Positions 1 to 11,074 of a stretch of 64,000 nt of DNA are shown one piece after another. Within the stretch, counting starts at the first letter, position 1. Each line of letters begins with the position of its first letter. Below the pieces are notes generated by a model. It ran no database searches. It saw nothing but the letters and a program-made list of their open reading frames with translations, and was not told where the DNA came from. This DNA comes from Granulicella sp. (GTDB taxonomy: Bacteria; Acidobacteriota; Terriglobia; Terriglobales; Acidobacteriaceae): assembly GCA_027365345.1 (NCBI GenBank), contig DAHXNO010000202.1, positions 1 through 64,000 of the forward strand. The letters run 5' to 3'. The position numbers and the translations under genes were made by a program.

Positions 1-440
1 TCGCCGGTATCGAGGCCGGCATCCAGGAGCATGGTGGTGATTCCGGTCTCCGACTCTCCGTTGGCCACGGCCCATTGAATCGGCGCAGCGCCGCGGTACT
101 TTGGAAGCAGCGATCCGTGGACGTTGATATTTCCGTAGCGAGGCAGATCGAGCATCCATTGGGGAATGATGCGTCCGTAGGCTACCACGGTGATGGCGTC
201 GGGAGCGATACTCTCCAGGGTCGATCTGAGTTCCTGGTTGTTCTTGATTCGTTCCGGTTGCAGGACGGGAATACCCAGCCGAGCGGCGAGTTGTTTGACG
301 GGAGGGCTCTGGAGTTCCTGCTTACGCCCCACAGGACGGTCGGGCTGCGTCAGCACCAGGTTAACCTGATGCCCTGCGTCCACAAGCGCTTGCAGACTGG
401 GCACGGCGAACTCCGGGGTTCCACAGAAGACGAGTTTCAT
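1..440 (-). CDS. fmt: Methionyl-tRNA formyltransferase, N-terminal part (cut by window start)
   Basis: Reverse-strand reading [41 protein letters not shown]...[40 protein letters not shown]; classic Fmt motifs; next to def. Confidence 0.95.
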   Translation of the reverse strand, partial: MKLVFCGTPEFAVPSLQALVDAGHQVNLVLTQPDRPVGRKQELQSPPVKQLAARLGIPVLQPERIKNNQELRSTLESIAPDAITVVAYGRIIPQWMLDLPRYGNINVHGSLLPKYRGAAPIQWAVANGESETGITTMLLDAGLDTG

Positions 441-731
441 AACGCACCTTTGAGGTTTCTGGTGGATCTTGCAGATTCTGAGCGACGAGTTGTGGTTGGC
501 CGGCTCTGGAGAGATTCGTTTGAAGGCGAAGACTTCGCACGGTTCCGGCCGTAAAGAGAACTTGGCTCAAGAGATCTTCACAACGGACGGGGAGGAATGG
601 TTCCAGGGGATGGAAGCCAAGAGAGAGGCCAGCGGGTAGACAAAGAGTCCACGACCCAAAAAAGACATAAGATACTTTATTTTGAATGACTTAAGTGAAA
701 GACTCCAGCTTAGGAAGGATGCAGGCTTCGC

Positions 732-1349
732 CTACCATTCACCATTCTTTTGCAGCTTCCGAATGCGGCGGAGGACCAAGTCGCGCTTGAGGCGGCTGAG
801 GCGATCGATGAAGAGAATCCCATTGAGGTGGTCAATCTCATGCAGCATAGCTCGAGCCAGAAGCTCTTCACCTTCCACCTCAAAGAACTCTCCTTTCACA
901 TTCTGCGCACGTACCTTAACCCATGCATCACGTTGTATCTTCTCGCGAATTTCAGGTAGAGAGAGGCAGCCTTCCTCTTCGAGTTGCTTGCCGCGGCGGT
1001 CGATGACGACGGGGTTGATGAGGACCAGTTTATCCTCAGGCCGTTCGAGAAAGCTGATGTCGATGACGGTGATCTGTTGGGAGACATCGATCTGTGGTGC
1101 GGCAAGGCCGATGCCCTCTGCCGCGTACATGCTATCGAACATCTCCTCGACAAACTGAGCGAGTTCAGGCGTGAACTCCGTGACGAGCGCACTGGGCTTG
1201 AGCAACGTCGGGTGCGGATACTTGATCACCGTATGGAGTTTGGGAGCGGATCGAATGATGGCGTCCCGGGCGGCGATACGGGCGGCGCGCCGGGACTGCT
1301 GGGTTTCCGGCGGACTGTCGAATTTGGTCTCAGTGGGCATGCTACACAC
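732..1349 (-). CDS. def: Peptide deformylase
   Basis: Motifs GIGLAAPQ, EEGCLSLPEI, HEIDHLNGILFIDR. Confidence 0.96.
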   Translation of the reverse strand: MCSMPTETKFDSPPETQQSRRAARIAARDAIIRSAPKLHTVIKYPHPTLLKPSALVTEFTPELAQFVEEMFDSMYAAEGIGLAAPQIDVSQQITVIDISFLERPEDKLVLINPVVIDRRGKQLEEEGCLSLPEIREKIQRDAWVKVRAQNVKGEFFEVEGEELLARAMLHEIDHLNGILFIDRLSRLKRDLVLRRIRKLQKNGEW

Positions 1350-1378
1350 AATTCCAGCTTAACCGATGCGGATTCTGC

Positions 1379-2566
1379 TTAATAGGATCTTATCTGATCA
1401 CAATAACCAGCATAGTTTCGGTGAAGCTCCTTTAGGCTATCGCCGCCGAACTTTTCCATGACGCAGCGGGCAACGGTGAGGGCGACCATCGCCTCCGCAG
1501 CGACCCCGGCGGCGGGGACGACGCAGACGTCAGAGCGCTCATAGGCTGCCTTGGTGGGCTCCCGGGTTTCAAAGGAGACCGAGGCGAGGGGGCGGCGAAG
1601 GGTCGAGATCGGTTTGAGGTAGCCACGGATGACCAGATCCTGGCCGTTGGAGATGCCTCCCTCGAGGCCCCCGGCGTTGTTCTGTTCGCGGGTGAAGCGG
1701 GTGAAGGCGTTGGACGGGAGTTCACTCTCCGGGGCGTAGCCAATGGCATCGTGAACCAGCGATCCGGGTGATTGCGCCGCAGTGACGCCACGGCCTAGTT
1801 CCACGGCCTTGACGGCCTGGAGGCTCATAACCGCCTGGGCCAGCAATCCATCCAACCGCTCGTCCCAGTTGACGTGGGTGCCGACACCGGGGGGAAGGCC
1901 GTGGACCACCACCTCAAAGATGCCGCCGATGGTATCTCCGGAGCGGAGGGCAGCGTCCACCTGAGCCTTCATGCCGGCTTCAGAGTCCGGATCGACGCAG
2001 GCCAGAAGGACCTCTTCCCTCTCCGCCAGCGCGGCGATCTCAGCGAAGGTGGCGGAGCGGGAGAGTTCCGCCGAGCCTACCCGCGTGACATGGCTGGCCA
2101 CCTGGATGCCGAGGGCCCGAAGGAGCATCTTGGCCAGAGCTCCGCAGGCTACACGCGCGGCGGACTCCCGGGCGGAGGCGCGCTCCAGGATATAGCGGGC
2201 GTCAGCAAAGTTGTACTTGAGCGCTCCTGCCAGGTCGGCGTGCCCAGGGCGAGGGCTGGCGACGGCCTTGTGCCTGGACGGGTCACCTGGCTCCACGGGC
2301 AGAATCTGTTCCCAGTTCTTCCAGTCGCGGTTGACCAGGGTCATGGCGACCGGTGAACCGATGGTGTAACCGTGGCGCACGCCGGAGAGGATGTGAGCGG
2401 TATCGCGTTCGATACGCATCCGCCCACCGCGTCCGTAGCCTTGCTGGCGCCGCCAGAGTTCATGATCCAGAAAGGCCTGATCAACGGGGATACCCGCAGG
2501 AAGGCCGCTGAGCAGTGCGACAAGCGATTCACCGTGACTTTCGCCGGCTGTAGAGAAACGAAGCAT
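1379..2566 (-). CDS. aroC: Chorismate synthase
   Basis: MLRFSTAGESHGESLVALLSGLPAG, GRGGRMRIERD, GGLEGGISNGQD; internal ATG at 2566 preferred over ORF-track start. Confidence 0.96.
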   Translation of the reverse strand: MLRFSTAGESHGESLVALLSGLPAGIPVDQAFLDHELWRRQQGYGRGGRMRIERDTAHILSGVRHGYTIGSPVAMTLVNRDWKNWEQILPVEPGDPSRHKAVASPRPGHADLAGALKYNFADARYILERASARESAARVACGALAKMLLRALGIQVASHVTRVGSAELSRSATFAEIAALAEREEVLLACVDPDSEAGMKAQVDAALRSGDTIGGIFEVVVHGLPPGVGTHVNWDERLDGLLAQAVMSLQAVKAVELGRGVTAAQSPGSLVHDAIGYAPESELPSNAFTRFTREQNNAGGLEGGISNGQDLVIRGYLKPISTLRRPLASVSFETREPTKAAYERSDVCVVPAAGVAAEAMVALTVARCVMEKFGGDSLKELHRNYAGYCDQIRSY

Positions 2567-2647
2567 CGAAACTAGATTATAAAGGCCATCGGCTTGAGCC
2601 CATACCCTGCCGCGTCCGCCAGAGGATGCCAATCGTCTTTCTTCCCG

Positions 2648-3679
2648 TCATTTCTTGTCGTCCCTGGGCTCAGCCGACTGGAGCCAGGCTTGCGAGTTGA
2701 AGAGAGGACGGTCCATGCTGCGGACCCATTCGGTGAGTTCGCCGGGGCCGCGGCCGGCGGCCTGGGCGCCGGCAAACTCGTTGCGTAGAGCCTGGAACTT
2801 GGCCTCGAGATCATCCAGGGCGCTGAGCAGCATGGCCTCAGGAGTCATGGGGAGTTTGGGTGAGCCAAACTCCAGCTTGCCGTGATGGGAGAGGATCATG
2901 TGTTCGATTAACAGGCGGAGCTGCTGGGGAAACGGCTCCGCTTTGGGATCCTGGGCAGCTTGAGCGTCCAGCTCGGCAATCTTCAGGTGGAGCATGCCTT
3001 GGGCGATCGAGATATGGCCAATGAGCTGGCCTTCCAGCGTATAGTCAAACGTGCTCTGCCAGCTCAGCTCGCGCACCTTGCCGATGTCATGGAGGATGGC
3101 TCCGGTGACTAGAAGATCGGGATTGACCTCTGGATAAAAGGGCGCGGTAGCGCGGCAGAGGCGGACCAGGGCGAGAACATGTTCCAGGAGGCCGCCGATC
3201 CAGGCATGATGGAGGCGCTTGGCGGCCGGCGCCTGAAGAAAGGCTGGGCCAAGCTGCGGATCGTCCAGGAAGGCCAGGACCAGGCGGCGAAGGTGGGGAT
3301 TGGCGAAGGACCCCACATAGCCCCGTAGTTCGGACGCCATGGCGGGAATCTCATACTGGGTGGTAGGGACAAAGTCGGCAGTGTCAATCTCGGTTGCGGC
3401 GGCGAGGCGCAGTTTGGAGAGGGTGATCTGGTACTTGCCTTGATATTTGGAGATCTGCCCGTATGCTTTGACATAGCTGCCCACGGCGCAGCTCTGGAGG
3501 GCCTCGGCGAAGTCATCCCACATGCGGGCTTCAAACTGACCGCTCTTATCGGCAAGGGAGAGAGCGAGGTATTGGCCGCCGCCCTTGCGATCCCGGGCGC
3601 TGATGGCGGCCACTAAAAAGAAGCTGGTGATGGGCTGGTTTTCAAACCGTGCTGCGTCGGAGACAAAAAACTCTTTCAT
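2648..3679 (-). CDS. OB-fold/HD-domain 3'-5' exoribonuclease, YhaM-like
   Basis: N-terminal OB-like region followed by HD motif GAILHDIGKVREL and MILSHHGKLEFGSP. Confidence 0.85.
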   Translation of the reverse strand: MKEFFVSDAARFENQPITSFFLVAAISARDRKGGGQYLALSLADKSGQFEARMWDDFAEALQSCAVGSYVKAYGQISKYQGKYQITLSKLRLAAATEIDTADFVPTTQYEIPAMASELRGYVGSFANPHLRRLVLAFLDDPQLGPAFLQAPAAKRLHHAWIGGLLEHVLALVRLCRATAPFYPEVNPDLLVTGAILHDIGKVRELSWQSTFDYTLEGQLIGHISIAQGMLHLKIAELDAQAAQDPKAEPFPQQLRLLIEHMILSHHGKLEFGSPKLPMTPEAMLLSALDDLEAKFQALRNEFAGAQAAGRGPGELTEWVRSMDRPLFNSQAWLQSAEPRDDKK

Positions 3680-3807
3680 AGGTAGAGGTCAAGGATACGA
3701 CACCTGACGCAGCAGGGCACAACCGTTTGATAACCGACAGACGCAGCAACCAAGGGAATGAGCCTTGATTGCCGCGTCTGGTTGGCATGATGAAGCTGGT
3801 TGGAGGT

Positions 3808-5739
3808 CTATTGAGTCGCTGAAGAACTAGCGGTAGAGGATGGTGCGATGGGAGCAGCGAGTTCAGGATTCACCGTGGGGGCGACGGTGGCCGGCTGCGC
3901 TTGGGTCTTCGGTTGCGGTTTCTCCCTCATGCGCACCTTGGCCTCATTCTTCTTGCGCTTGTGGCGCGGGGCCTTCTTCTTCTTGACCGTATCTCCATCC
4001 AAACCGAGAGGGGCGGATTGAAGCTTTTCCGAGGTGCTTTGCTGGGTGGTAGCGATGATTGGCCGCATCTGGGCCTTGGCCTCAGCCTCGGCAACCTGTT
4101 TTTTGGCCTTCTTTTCCTCTGCCTGAGATTCAAGGTCTGTGTAACGGAACTTTTTGTGCGGGACAACCTTGGGCGCGAAGGGATCGACATAGCCCTGATC
4201 CTCCTCGCCACTGCCGGTGGTGATGGTGGTGTCGCCCACATCGGAGGCGAGGGTCTGCCCGGGCGCCTCTCCAAGGGCTCCGGCGCCGGCAGTACCGGTA
4301 GAGGCAGTCTGGGTTGGGGTGGTGGGAAGCGGGTTCTCCGGCGCCTGTCCGAAGCGGATCTTCTCGCGCTCCACCTTGTGGCGCTTGAAGTTTACGTCGA
4401 CCTTCTTCCCAGATTTCTCTTCAGCCTTGGCAGCCCGTTCCGCCTCCTTTTGGGCGAGGCGATCGCGAGCGGCTTTTAGCTCCTGCTGCGCGCGGTTGGC
4501 CTTCTCCTGCTCCAGCCGTTGCTTCTTGAGAACTTTCTTTTTGAGGGCTGGGGCGGTGTAGGAGGTGTAGGCAATCTCCATGGTGGGCTTCTCTGTGGGA
4601 GCGCCGGTATCTTCAAAGCCAGGGGCGATCTGGATATACGCCTGAGAGCGCAGCTTGGTTAGATACGCACGAAGAGCCGGCTGCAATTGCGAGAAGTAGA
4701 GCGCCTCCTGTACCTTCTCGTCCACCGCGGAGAGCGGAGGAACGCCGGCCTTCTGGTGGGAGTCAATGTGCAGGATGACGTATCCCTGCCGGGTCCGGAT
4801 GGGCGGAGTGTTGCCGCCAACCGGAAGCGGAAAGGTAGCGTTCTCGAGGACGTCACCCAGGGCGCCGCGCTTGAAGTCGCCCAGGTCGCCGCCAGCCGAG
4901 GCGGTAGGACCGCCAGAGTACTGGCGAGCCAAGGCGGCAAAGTTTCCGCCCGCCTTGAGCTTGGCCGCGATCTGGTCGGCACGGGCCTGCGCTGAGTCAA
5001 TCTGGGCCTGAGTGGGGTTATCCGGGGTAGGGATGAGAATCTCACTCAGATGCACCTCTTCGGGGACCATGAAGTCCTGTTTGTGGGCATCGTAGTAGGC
5101 GACTTCATCGGCATGGGTCATATCCAGATGGCTGCCGACCTGATCGCGAACCACCTGCTGGCGAATGAGCTGTTCGCGGATGTGCTGCTTGAAGTCTTCA
5201 AAGGAGACGCCCTGCTCGGTAGCTGCCTTCTGCAGGGCTTCCATGGAGGGCAGGTTGTTACGCTTGCGAATGTCGTCCAGCTCACGCATGGTTTCCGCGT
5301 CAGCGGTAATGCCGAGTTCCTTGCCCTTGGAGAGCAGAAGTTGCTCATCGATCATGTCCCGCAGAAGGTTGTCCACGCGGTCATCGAGTTCAGCTTGCGA
5401 GATGTTGTCCTGGCGAGCCTGCTGCAAAAGCTGATCTTCGGCAGCCTGGTACTCTGTGCGCGTGATCACCTGGTCATTGATGCGGGCGATGGCATCTTCC
5501 ACCACCGTGCCGCCCGGGGTGATGGGCGTAGGAGTGGGGAGCGGCAGAAGAGTGAGATTGGAGGCGGGCTCGAAGTTTGCTCCGGTGGCTGGATAGCCGC
5601 TCTGCTGCGGCTGCGTCTGGGTCTGCGCCGACGCCGCGGCGCCGGTTGTAGCCACAGCAGAGAGAGCCAAGGTGACAACGATACTGGCGGCGGCTGGCAA
5701 CCGGCCATGGAGTTTGGTGCGTGTTAGCTTCTGTGTCAT
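3808..5739 (-). CDS. SurA-like peptidylprolyl isomerase with long Lys/Ala-rich C-terminal tail
   Basis: Signal peptide, SurA_N-like region, parvulin region EVHLSEILIPTPDNPTQ...GGDLGDFKRGAL; ATG at 5739. Confidence 0.85.
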   Translation of the reverse strand: MTQKLTRTKLHGRLPAAASIVVTLALSAVATTGAAASAQTQTQPQQSGYPATGANFEPASNLTLLPLPTPTPITPGGTVVEDAIARINDQVITRTEYQAAEDQLLQQARQDNISQAELDDRVDNLLRDMIDEQLLLSKGKELGITADAETMRELDDIRKRNNLPSMEALQKAATEQGVSFEDFKQHIREQLIRQQVVRDQVGSHLDMTHADEVAYYDAHKQDFMVPEEVHLSEILIPTPDNPTQAQIDSAQARADQIAAKLKAGGNFAALARQYSGGPTASAGGDLGDFKRGALGDVLENATFPLPVGGNTPPIRTRQGYVILHIDSHQKAGVPPLSAVDEKVQEALYFSQLQPALRAYLTKLRSQAYIQIAPGFEDTGAPTEKPTMEIAYTSYTAPALKKKVLKKQRLEQEKANRAQQELKAARDRLAQKEAERAAKAEEKSGKKVDVNFKRHKVEREKIRFGQAPENPLPTTPTQTASTGTAGAGALGEAPGQTLASDVGDTTITTGSGEEDQGYVDPFAPKVVPHKKFRYTDLESQAEEKKAKKQVAEAEAKAQMRPIIATTQQSTSEKLQSAPLGLDGDTVKKKKAPRHKRKKNEAKVRMREKPQPKTQAQPATVAPTVNPELAAPIAPSSTASSSATQ

Positions 5740-6052
5740 CCGATCCTTATGCAGATACCCTTGCTCGCGGTCCGCGCCCAGCAGCCGCATGGTGATTTGA
5801 CTTTCCATCTGGGTAGAAGTTATCTGGCTGTTCTATTCTACCTGTGCGGAAGCTCCTTGGGGGATCTTCTGCAAGGGGTGCTCTTCTGGATTGCCCAGGC
5901 TGCGGCGAGGCAGGGGCGGGGCGCCTGCCGGAGCCGGCCTGTGGAACAGGCTCCGGTGCCGGCTACCGCGACGATGCTATACTCCGTCCAAATGGGGAGG
6001 CCTGCGTGTACCTGGGTCCCACCGCTGATTTGCCAGAGGTTCTTTTCCTTCC

Positions 6053-7666
6053 ATGATGTCTTCCCCAATGCGTCGCGCACTGTTATCGGCAACCATCTTT
6101 TTGACCGCCTGTGGGTTTGCAGGCTCGCTGGCTGGCGGGCGGGTGGCCGCGCAGTCGGCCACGGACGAGTCGCAGTTGCGCGACTCGATGAAGCAGTTTA
6201 CCGGCGTCTTCGCCCTGGTGGAGGCCAACTACGCGGATAAGTTCAACCAGGATGAGGTGGATAAGACCATCTACGACGGGGCGATCCCGGGCATGCTGCA
6301 CGTGTTGGACCCGCACTCCAACTTCTTTGATCCCAAGGCCTACGCGGAGATGCGCCAGGAGCAGAGCGGCAAGTACTACGGCGTTGGCATGCAGATTGTG
6401 GAACAGAACGGCAAAGTGGTGGTGGTAGCCCCGATTGAAGGGACGCCAGCCTTTCGCGCAGGAATCCGGCCGGGCGATGTGATCATGGCGGTGGATGGGA
6501 AGCCGATTGACCACGTTGACACCACAGCCGTTGCGAATCTCCTGAAGGGACCGCGGGGTACGCATGTCACAGTGACGATGTCTCGGGAAGGCTTCGCCAA
6601 GCCACTGGAGTTCCACCTGGTACGCGACGAGATTCCGGAAAAGTCCGTGCCGCTGGCCTTTATGATCCGGCCGGGAATTGGCTATATCCGCATCACCAGC
6701 GAGATGGAGACCACCTCGCAGGAGGTGCAGGACGCACTGAACAGCTTTGGCCCGAATCTGAAGGGACTGGTGATCGATCTGCGTGACAATCCGGGCGGAC
6801 TGTTGAACCAGGCAGTGGATGTCTGCGACAAGTTCCTGAGCAAAGGACAAGTGGTGGTTTCGCAGAGAGCACGCAAGGGCGTCTTCCCAGACCAGGTCTA
6901 CACGGTTCCAACCGGGTCGACGGCGAAGTACCCGATTGTGGTTCTGGTGAACCGCAACACGGCTTCGGCGGCAGAGATCATCTCTGGCGCGCTGCAGGAT
7001 CATGACCGGGCCTTGATTGTCGGTGAGACGACCTTTGGCAAGGGACTGGTGCAAACCGTCTTCCCGATTGCGGAAGACAGCGGACTGGCGTTAACTACCT
7101 ACCACTACTACACGCCCTCCGGGCGGCTGATTCAACGGAACTATAACGGGGTTTCGCTCTATGACTATTACTACGTGCGCAACGATGCCCTGCCCGCCAA
7201 CAACACCAACAAAGAGCTGGAACACACCGATGCGGGGCGCGTGGTCTATGGGGGCGGCGGCATCACGCCGGATGAGAAGATCCCGGAGTTGAAGAGCAAT
7301 CACTTTCAGGACGAGATGCTGCTTCACTACGCCTTCTTCGGCTTTAGCAACCACTACCTGGCCAGCCACACGGTGAGCCGGAATCTGGTGGTGGACGACG
7401 CCCTGTTGCAGCAGTTCAAGGATTATCTGAAGTCACAAAAGATTGCGTATACGGACAAGGAGTTTGCCGACAACCTGGATTGGGTCAAGGTTCGGATCAA
7501 GACCGAGCTGTTTACATCGCAGTTTGGGCAGGCGGCCGGGGATGAGGTGATCACCGAGTGGGATCCGCAGGTGAACCAGGCTCTCTCCTACATGCCCATG
7601 GCGTTGGCGCTGGAGAACCACCAGTTGCCGTCTGAGCAGAAGGTGCAGACGGCCAGCACCAAGTAG
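6053..7666 (+). CDS. S41 family C-terminal processing peptidase with PDZ domain
   Basis: PDZ GTPAFRAGIRPGDVIMAVDGKPI; S41 motifs DLRDNPGGLLNQAVDVCDKFL, NRNTASAAEIISGALQD, TFGKGLVQTVFPI. Confidence 0.93.
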   Translation: MMSSPMRRALLSATIFLTACGFAGSLAGGRVAAQSATDESQLRDSMKQFTGVFALVEANYADKFNQDEVDKTIYDGAIPGMLHVLDPHSNFFDPKAYAEMRQEQSGKYYGVGMQIVEQNGKVVVVAPIEGTPAFRAGIRPGDVIMAVDGKPIDHVDTTAVANLLKGPRGTHVTVTMSREGFAKPLEFHLVRDEIPEKSVPLAFMIRPGIGYIRITSEMETTSQEVQDALNSFGPNLKGLVIDLRDNPGGLLNQAVDVCDKFLSKGQVVVSQRARKGVFPDQVYTVPTGSTAKYPIVVLVNRNTASAAEIISGALQDHDRALIVGETTFGKGLVQTVFPIAEDSGLALTTYHYYTPSGRLIQRNYNGVSLYDYYYVRNDALPANNTNKELEHTDAGRVVYGGGGITPDEKIPELKSNHFQDEMLLHYAFFGFSNHYLASHTVSRNLVVDDALLQQFKDYLKSQKIAYTDKEFADNLDWVKVRIKTELFTSQFGQAAGDEVITEWDPQVNQALSYMPMALALENHQLPSEQKVQTASTK

Positions 7667-7918
7667 CCGGGGCGGTGACGGCAGAAGCTGGTGCGAATCC
7701 GATGGGTTAGCCGTGGGCGGCATGAGCCGAGCCTGGGTTGAGGACTGCCGCGGCTTGTGGGCTTGTGGGTCTTCCGGGCGGCATTCGGGCTGAAGAGGTT
7801 TCCCGCGCCAAACGCAGGTATCTCCTGTGATTCTCTGCCCGTGAGGATGAACGTAGCCGAACGAAGTGGAGACGCGCCCGGGATGCTGCTGGCCGATGCT
7901 ACCAGCCGAGAGATGAGT

Positions 7919-7993
7919 TGGAGCGGGAGACCGGGATCGAACCGGCGACATTCAGCTTGGGAAGCTGACGTTCTGCCACTGAACTACTCCCGC
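7919..7993 (-). tRNA. tRNA-Gly (anticodon CCC), CCA encoded
   Basis: RC: GCGGGAGTAGTTCAGTGGCAGAACGTCAGCTTCCCAAGCTGAATGTCGCCGGTTCGATCCCGGTCTCCCGCTCCA; 7-bp acceptor stem GCGGGAG/CTCCCGC, anticodon loop TTCCCAA, GGTTCGATCC T-arm. Confidence 0.95.
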
Positions 7994-8167
7994 CCGTGGG
8001 ATCCGCTGTGCAGCCGTGGATCGATGCCGGACGAAACGACTCACCAAGGAGAGTATCTCCCGGACAAAGGAAAATGGCAATTCTCCGTCTGCGGCTTCGG
8101 TGAGCCTTGCCAAGTTACTTTCCTTCGGCGTCGCTCGCCAGCGCCGCGCATCCGCCACGGCCGCGCA

Positions 8168-11074
8168 TCAGTTTCCGCCGTCATCGCCGTCATCGTCATC
8201 CTTGTTTGCGCTCCCGTCGCGCGGTGCGTAGGGATGCAGAAGCAGATACGGGACGGGTTTGTTGCCCATGGCCTCTTTCCAGAGGATGATGTTGAGTTCC
8301 CGGACCGGGGCATGATCTTCATGGTCAAAGTCCATGCTGGCTGACTGCTTCGCTCCGTAGGAGTGCTCCGTGTTGGCCTTGTAGATGAGACCGTTCTTCT
8401 GGTTGCGGTAATCGGCCTGATAGGGCGGCTGGTCGCCAGCGCCGCTGAACTCTGGCGACTCGAGCGGAGCGAGCGCGTCGTTGTTGTTCATGGGCGGCGC
8501 TCCCAGCAAGGTGAGGATGGTGTGGACGGTGCTGACGGTGGTGTAAAAACGGCTATCCACGAAGGGCTTGGCGCGATGCGGAGCGTACTTGCTGATGACC
8601 AGAGCGATGGAACGATGAGCATCCACATGGTCGGCTCCATCCTGAGCGTCGTCTTCCAGGATGAAGATTGCGGTGTTGTTCCAGTAGGGCGAGTGAGAGA
8701 CAGCATCGACCACTCGGCCAACGGCCAGATCGTTATCGGCTACGGAAGCCTCTGGCGTGGGCGATCCAGGGCGCGTTCCAGCGGTGTGGTCGTCAGGCAG
8801 ACGGAGCATGACGAACGATGGCATGGCATCGGCTCCGCGAGTGAAGCCGGAGACCCAACGGCGGAAGTAGTTGAGGAACTCATTGACCCGGAGTTGATCC
8901 GGGAACTGCAAACCGAAGTCCGGATAGATTGGGTCGAAGTGCCCCACCAGCGCAGCCTTGGTGGCCACGTTTTGATAGACCAACGGGATGGGCCACTGGT
9001 ACGGGTTATTCCCCCCTCCATAGCTGACCGGGATCCGTTGGCCGGGCTGGATGTAAGCGTTCTTGCAGTAGTGGGTTCCCTCGGGCGTACCTTCCTTCCC
9101 TGTCTGCCAGGCCGGAGGAGCTCCCGTGGCATTGCACCACTGGGTTGAGATGAACTCTGCGAAGTGGAAGTAGGAGATGTGGTTGCGCGCGAAGTCGCCC
9201 CACATGTAGCCGCTGTCTGGAGCATCGATGTCGGGAATGTGCTCGCGCAGCGGATAGCCCCCCTCGACCACGCCCTCAAAGTCGTAGACGCGCTCTCCGC
9301 CGCGGTAGCCGATCTGCCAGGTGCGCTCCAGGTAATCGCTATTGATGGCGGCGGTGGACCAGACGTGGCCGTCTCCGGAGACCTCGCCAGAGTCATCGAA
9401 GTTGTCCAGAACGCCGAACTGAAGAGCGAGCTTATGTTCGTTGGGGGTGATCTTCCAGCCGTACATGGTGAGGGCGGGGTCGCCGTTGCCCGCGCCGAGA
9501 TCTCCAAGAATCTGGTCGTAGGTCCGGTTTTCCTTGATGATGTAGATCACATGCCGGATGGGGTTCTTGCCGCCCTGAAAGTGGATCGTCTCCGGGGCAG
9601 CGTTCATCCGGTTGCTCTTCATCACCTGGCTGGTGAGCTCGGGTAACTCGGCGCGCGCCGTGGCGATATCGATGGAGGCCAGAGAGCCGTGAAGCAGGGT
9701 GGCGATGTAGGTGCTCTTACGCTGCGGGGTCTGCTTCAAGCCGGGTGTGGTCTGGGCGGGCTCCGGCTGCGGCATGTCATTCGGCCCCGTACCCTCACTT
9801 TTGCCCGTGGCCAGGTAGAGATGGGTTGCGTCCGCGGCGACCGCGGTGGGGTACCACTCTGTGGGGATAAAGCCGAGCGGCTTGCTGCGGAAATGGTGTC
9901 GCCACGGCTGGTCGATATCAAACAGGGCTACCGCATCAGAGCCGGAGTTGGCGACGTACAACGTTCGCCCGTCCGGCGAGACGGCCAGTCCATCGGGCAT
10001 GGCGCCGAAGTACTTCTGCCCAGGGAGGCGCGTATCGTAGAAGCCGACCAGGCGCATGCGCCTCGTGGAGACTCGGACGGCGGCAACAGCGTCGCGGTTG
10101 GCGAGAGCGACGAAGAGCGTCTTGCCGTTGGGGCTGAGGGTCATCGTCACCGGATGAGAGCTGGGGTCCGTATCGCGCGAGGGCGGCAGCAGAGGCAGAG
10201 TCTGGGCCACTTTGCCGGTTCGCAGATCCAGCTCCGCCACGGCAGAGCCGTTCCATAGCGATACCCACGCGCGCCGGCCTTCCCGATTGGCGACGACGGC
10301 CACGGGGTACGTGCTGGGAATTACGGGCCCGGAGGAGAGATCGAAACGAGTGAGAAGCTTGCCGGTAGCGGCATCGAGCAGAACGGCGTCATCCGAGTAC
10401 TCATCAGCAACCAGAATCCGTTCCTGGCTGGGCTCCGCGCCAGGGAGGATCGCGAGGCCGGCCGGCGCAGGGATGCCCTTGTCCCGCGGCAGCTTGAGTG
10501 GCCCATGATGCTGCATCTGGCTGCCGGTAAGGTCGCGCAGGGGCACATGGATCAACCGCTCCGGCTGCAGCGAGGGCGCTGAGCCGTCCTTCCCCGGTGA
10601 GAAGCGATAGACCGCAACCGCGTTGCCGGTCATGACTTGCGGATGGGCCGGCTGCCGTGCGGGATGACGGGTTGGGTTGATGGGAACGCCATCCGGTGCG
10701 GTAAGCGAATCGAAGCTGACGTAGAGATGGCGGCCGTCCTGGGAGAAGGCGATGCCGGAGTACATGGTCTGCGGCGCATGGATCGCGGTGCGGGGGTCAG
10801 GAAAGTCCATCAGTCTTCCGGTGCGCGTATCGAGAATGGCGACGGACTGATCATAGTTCGACTGCACGGTGCCGAAGCCTGCGTTGACCAGCGCCAAATA
10901 GCGGTGATCGGGCGACCACGCAATCGACATCGGCAGGCTATTGAGTTGCTGCGGCCGGCCTGGAACCGGAGACAGAATCTGCTTGCTGGACGGCAGAGAG
11001 ATGGTGGTCTGAGCGGCGCAGGCCGTGGAGAGCAGGAACAGCATGCAGGCGTGGCGCAACGGATGTTTGATCAC
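8168..11074 (-). CDS. YncE-like beta-propeller fused to phosphoesterase domain
   Basis: YVTN-type repeats (AVSPDGRTLYVANSGSDAVALFD) then VIYIIKENRTYDQILGDLGAGNGDP and ILEDDAQDGADHVDAHRS; GTG start at 11074 before signal peptide. Confidence 0.88.
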   Translation of the reverse strand: MIKHPLRHACMLFLLSTACAAQTTISLPSSKQILSPVPGRPQQLNSLPMSIAWSPDHRYLALVNAGFGTVQSNYDQSVAILDTRTGRLMDFPDPRTAIHAPQTMYSGIAFSQDGRHLYVSFDSLTAPDGVPINPTRHPARQPAHPQVMTGNAVAVYRFSPGKDGSAPSLQPERLIHVPLRDLTGSQMQHHGPLKLPRDKGIPAPAGLAILPGAEPSQERILVADEYSDDAVLLDAATGKLLTRFDLSSGPVIPSTYPVAVVANREGRRAWVSLWNGSAVAELDLRTGKVAQTLPLLPPSRDTDPSSHPVTMTLSPNGKTLFVALANRDAVAAVRVSTRRMRLVGFYDTRLPGQKYFGAMPDGLAVSPDGRTLYVANSGSDAVALFDIDQPWRHHFRSKPLGFIPTEWYPTAVAADATHLYLATGKSEGTGPNDMPQPEPAQTTPGLKQTPQRKSTYIATLLHGSLASIDIATARAELPELTSQVMKSNRMNAAPETIHFQGGKNPIRHVIYIIKENRTYDQILGDLGAGNGDPALTMYGWKITPNEHKLALQFGVLDNFDDSGEVSGDGHVWSTAAINSDYLERTWQIGYRGGERVYDFEGVVEGGYPLREHIPDIDAPDSGYMWGDFARNHISYFHFAEFISTQWCNATGAPPAWQTGKEGTPEGTHYCKNAYIQPGQRIPVSYGGGNNPYQWPIPLVYQNVATKAALVGHFDPIYPDFGLQFPDQLRVNEFLNYFRRWVSGFTRGADAMPSFVMLRLPDDHTAGTRPGSPTPEASVADNDLAVGRVVDAVSHSPYWNNTAIFILEDDAQDGADHVDAHRSIALVISKYAPHRAKPFVDSRFYTTVSTVHTILTLLGAPPMNNNDALAPLESPEFSGAGDQPPYQADYRNQKNGLIYKANTEHSYGAKQSASMDFDHEDHAPVRELNIILWKEAMGNKPVPYLLLHPYAPRDGSANKDDDDGDDGGN

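Noticed and set aside
3739-3779. Imperfect long hairpin between the HD nuclease and SurA-like genes
   Set aside because: Several mismatches and no T-tract on the minus strand; not a confident terminator
5928-5956. Perfect 8-bp inverted repeat CCGGAGCC...GGCTCCGG between the SurA-like and S41 genes
   Set aside because: Lies between divergent genes with no T-run; may be structural, but no function can be supported
6083-7054. 323-aa minus-strand ORF
   Set aside because: Antisense to the S41 protease
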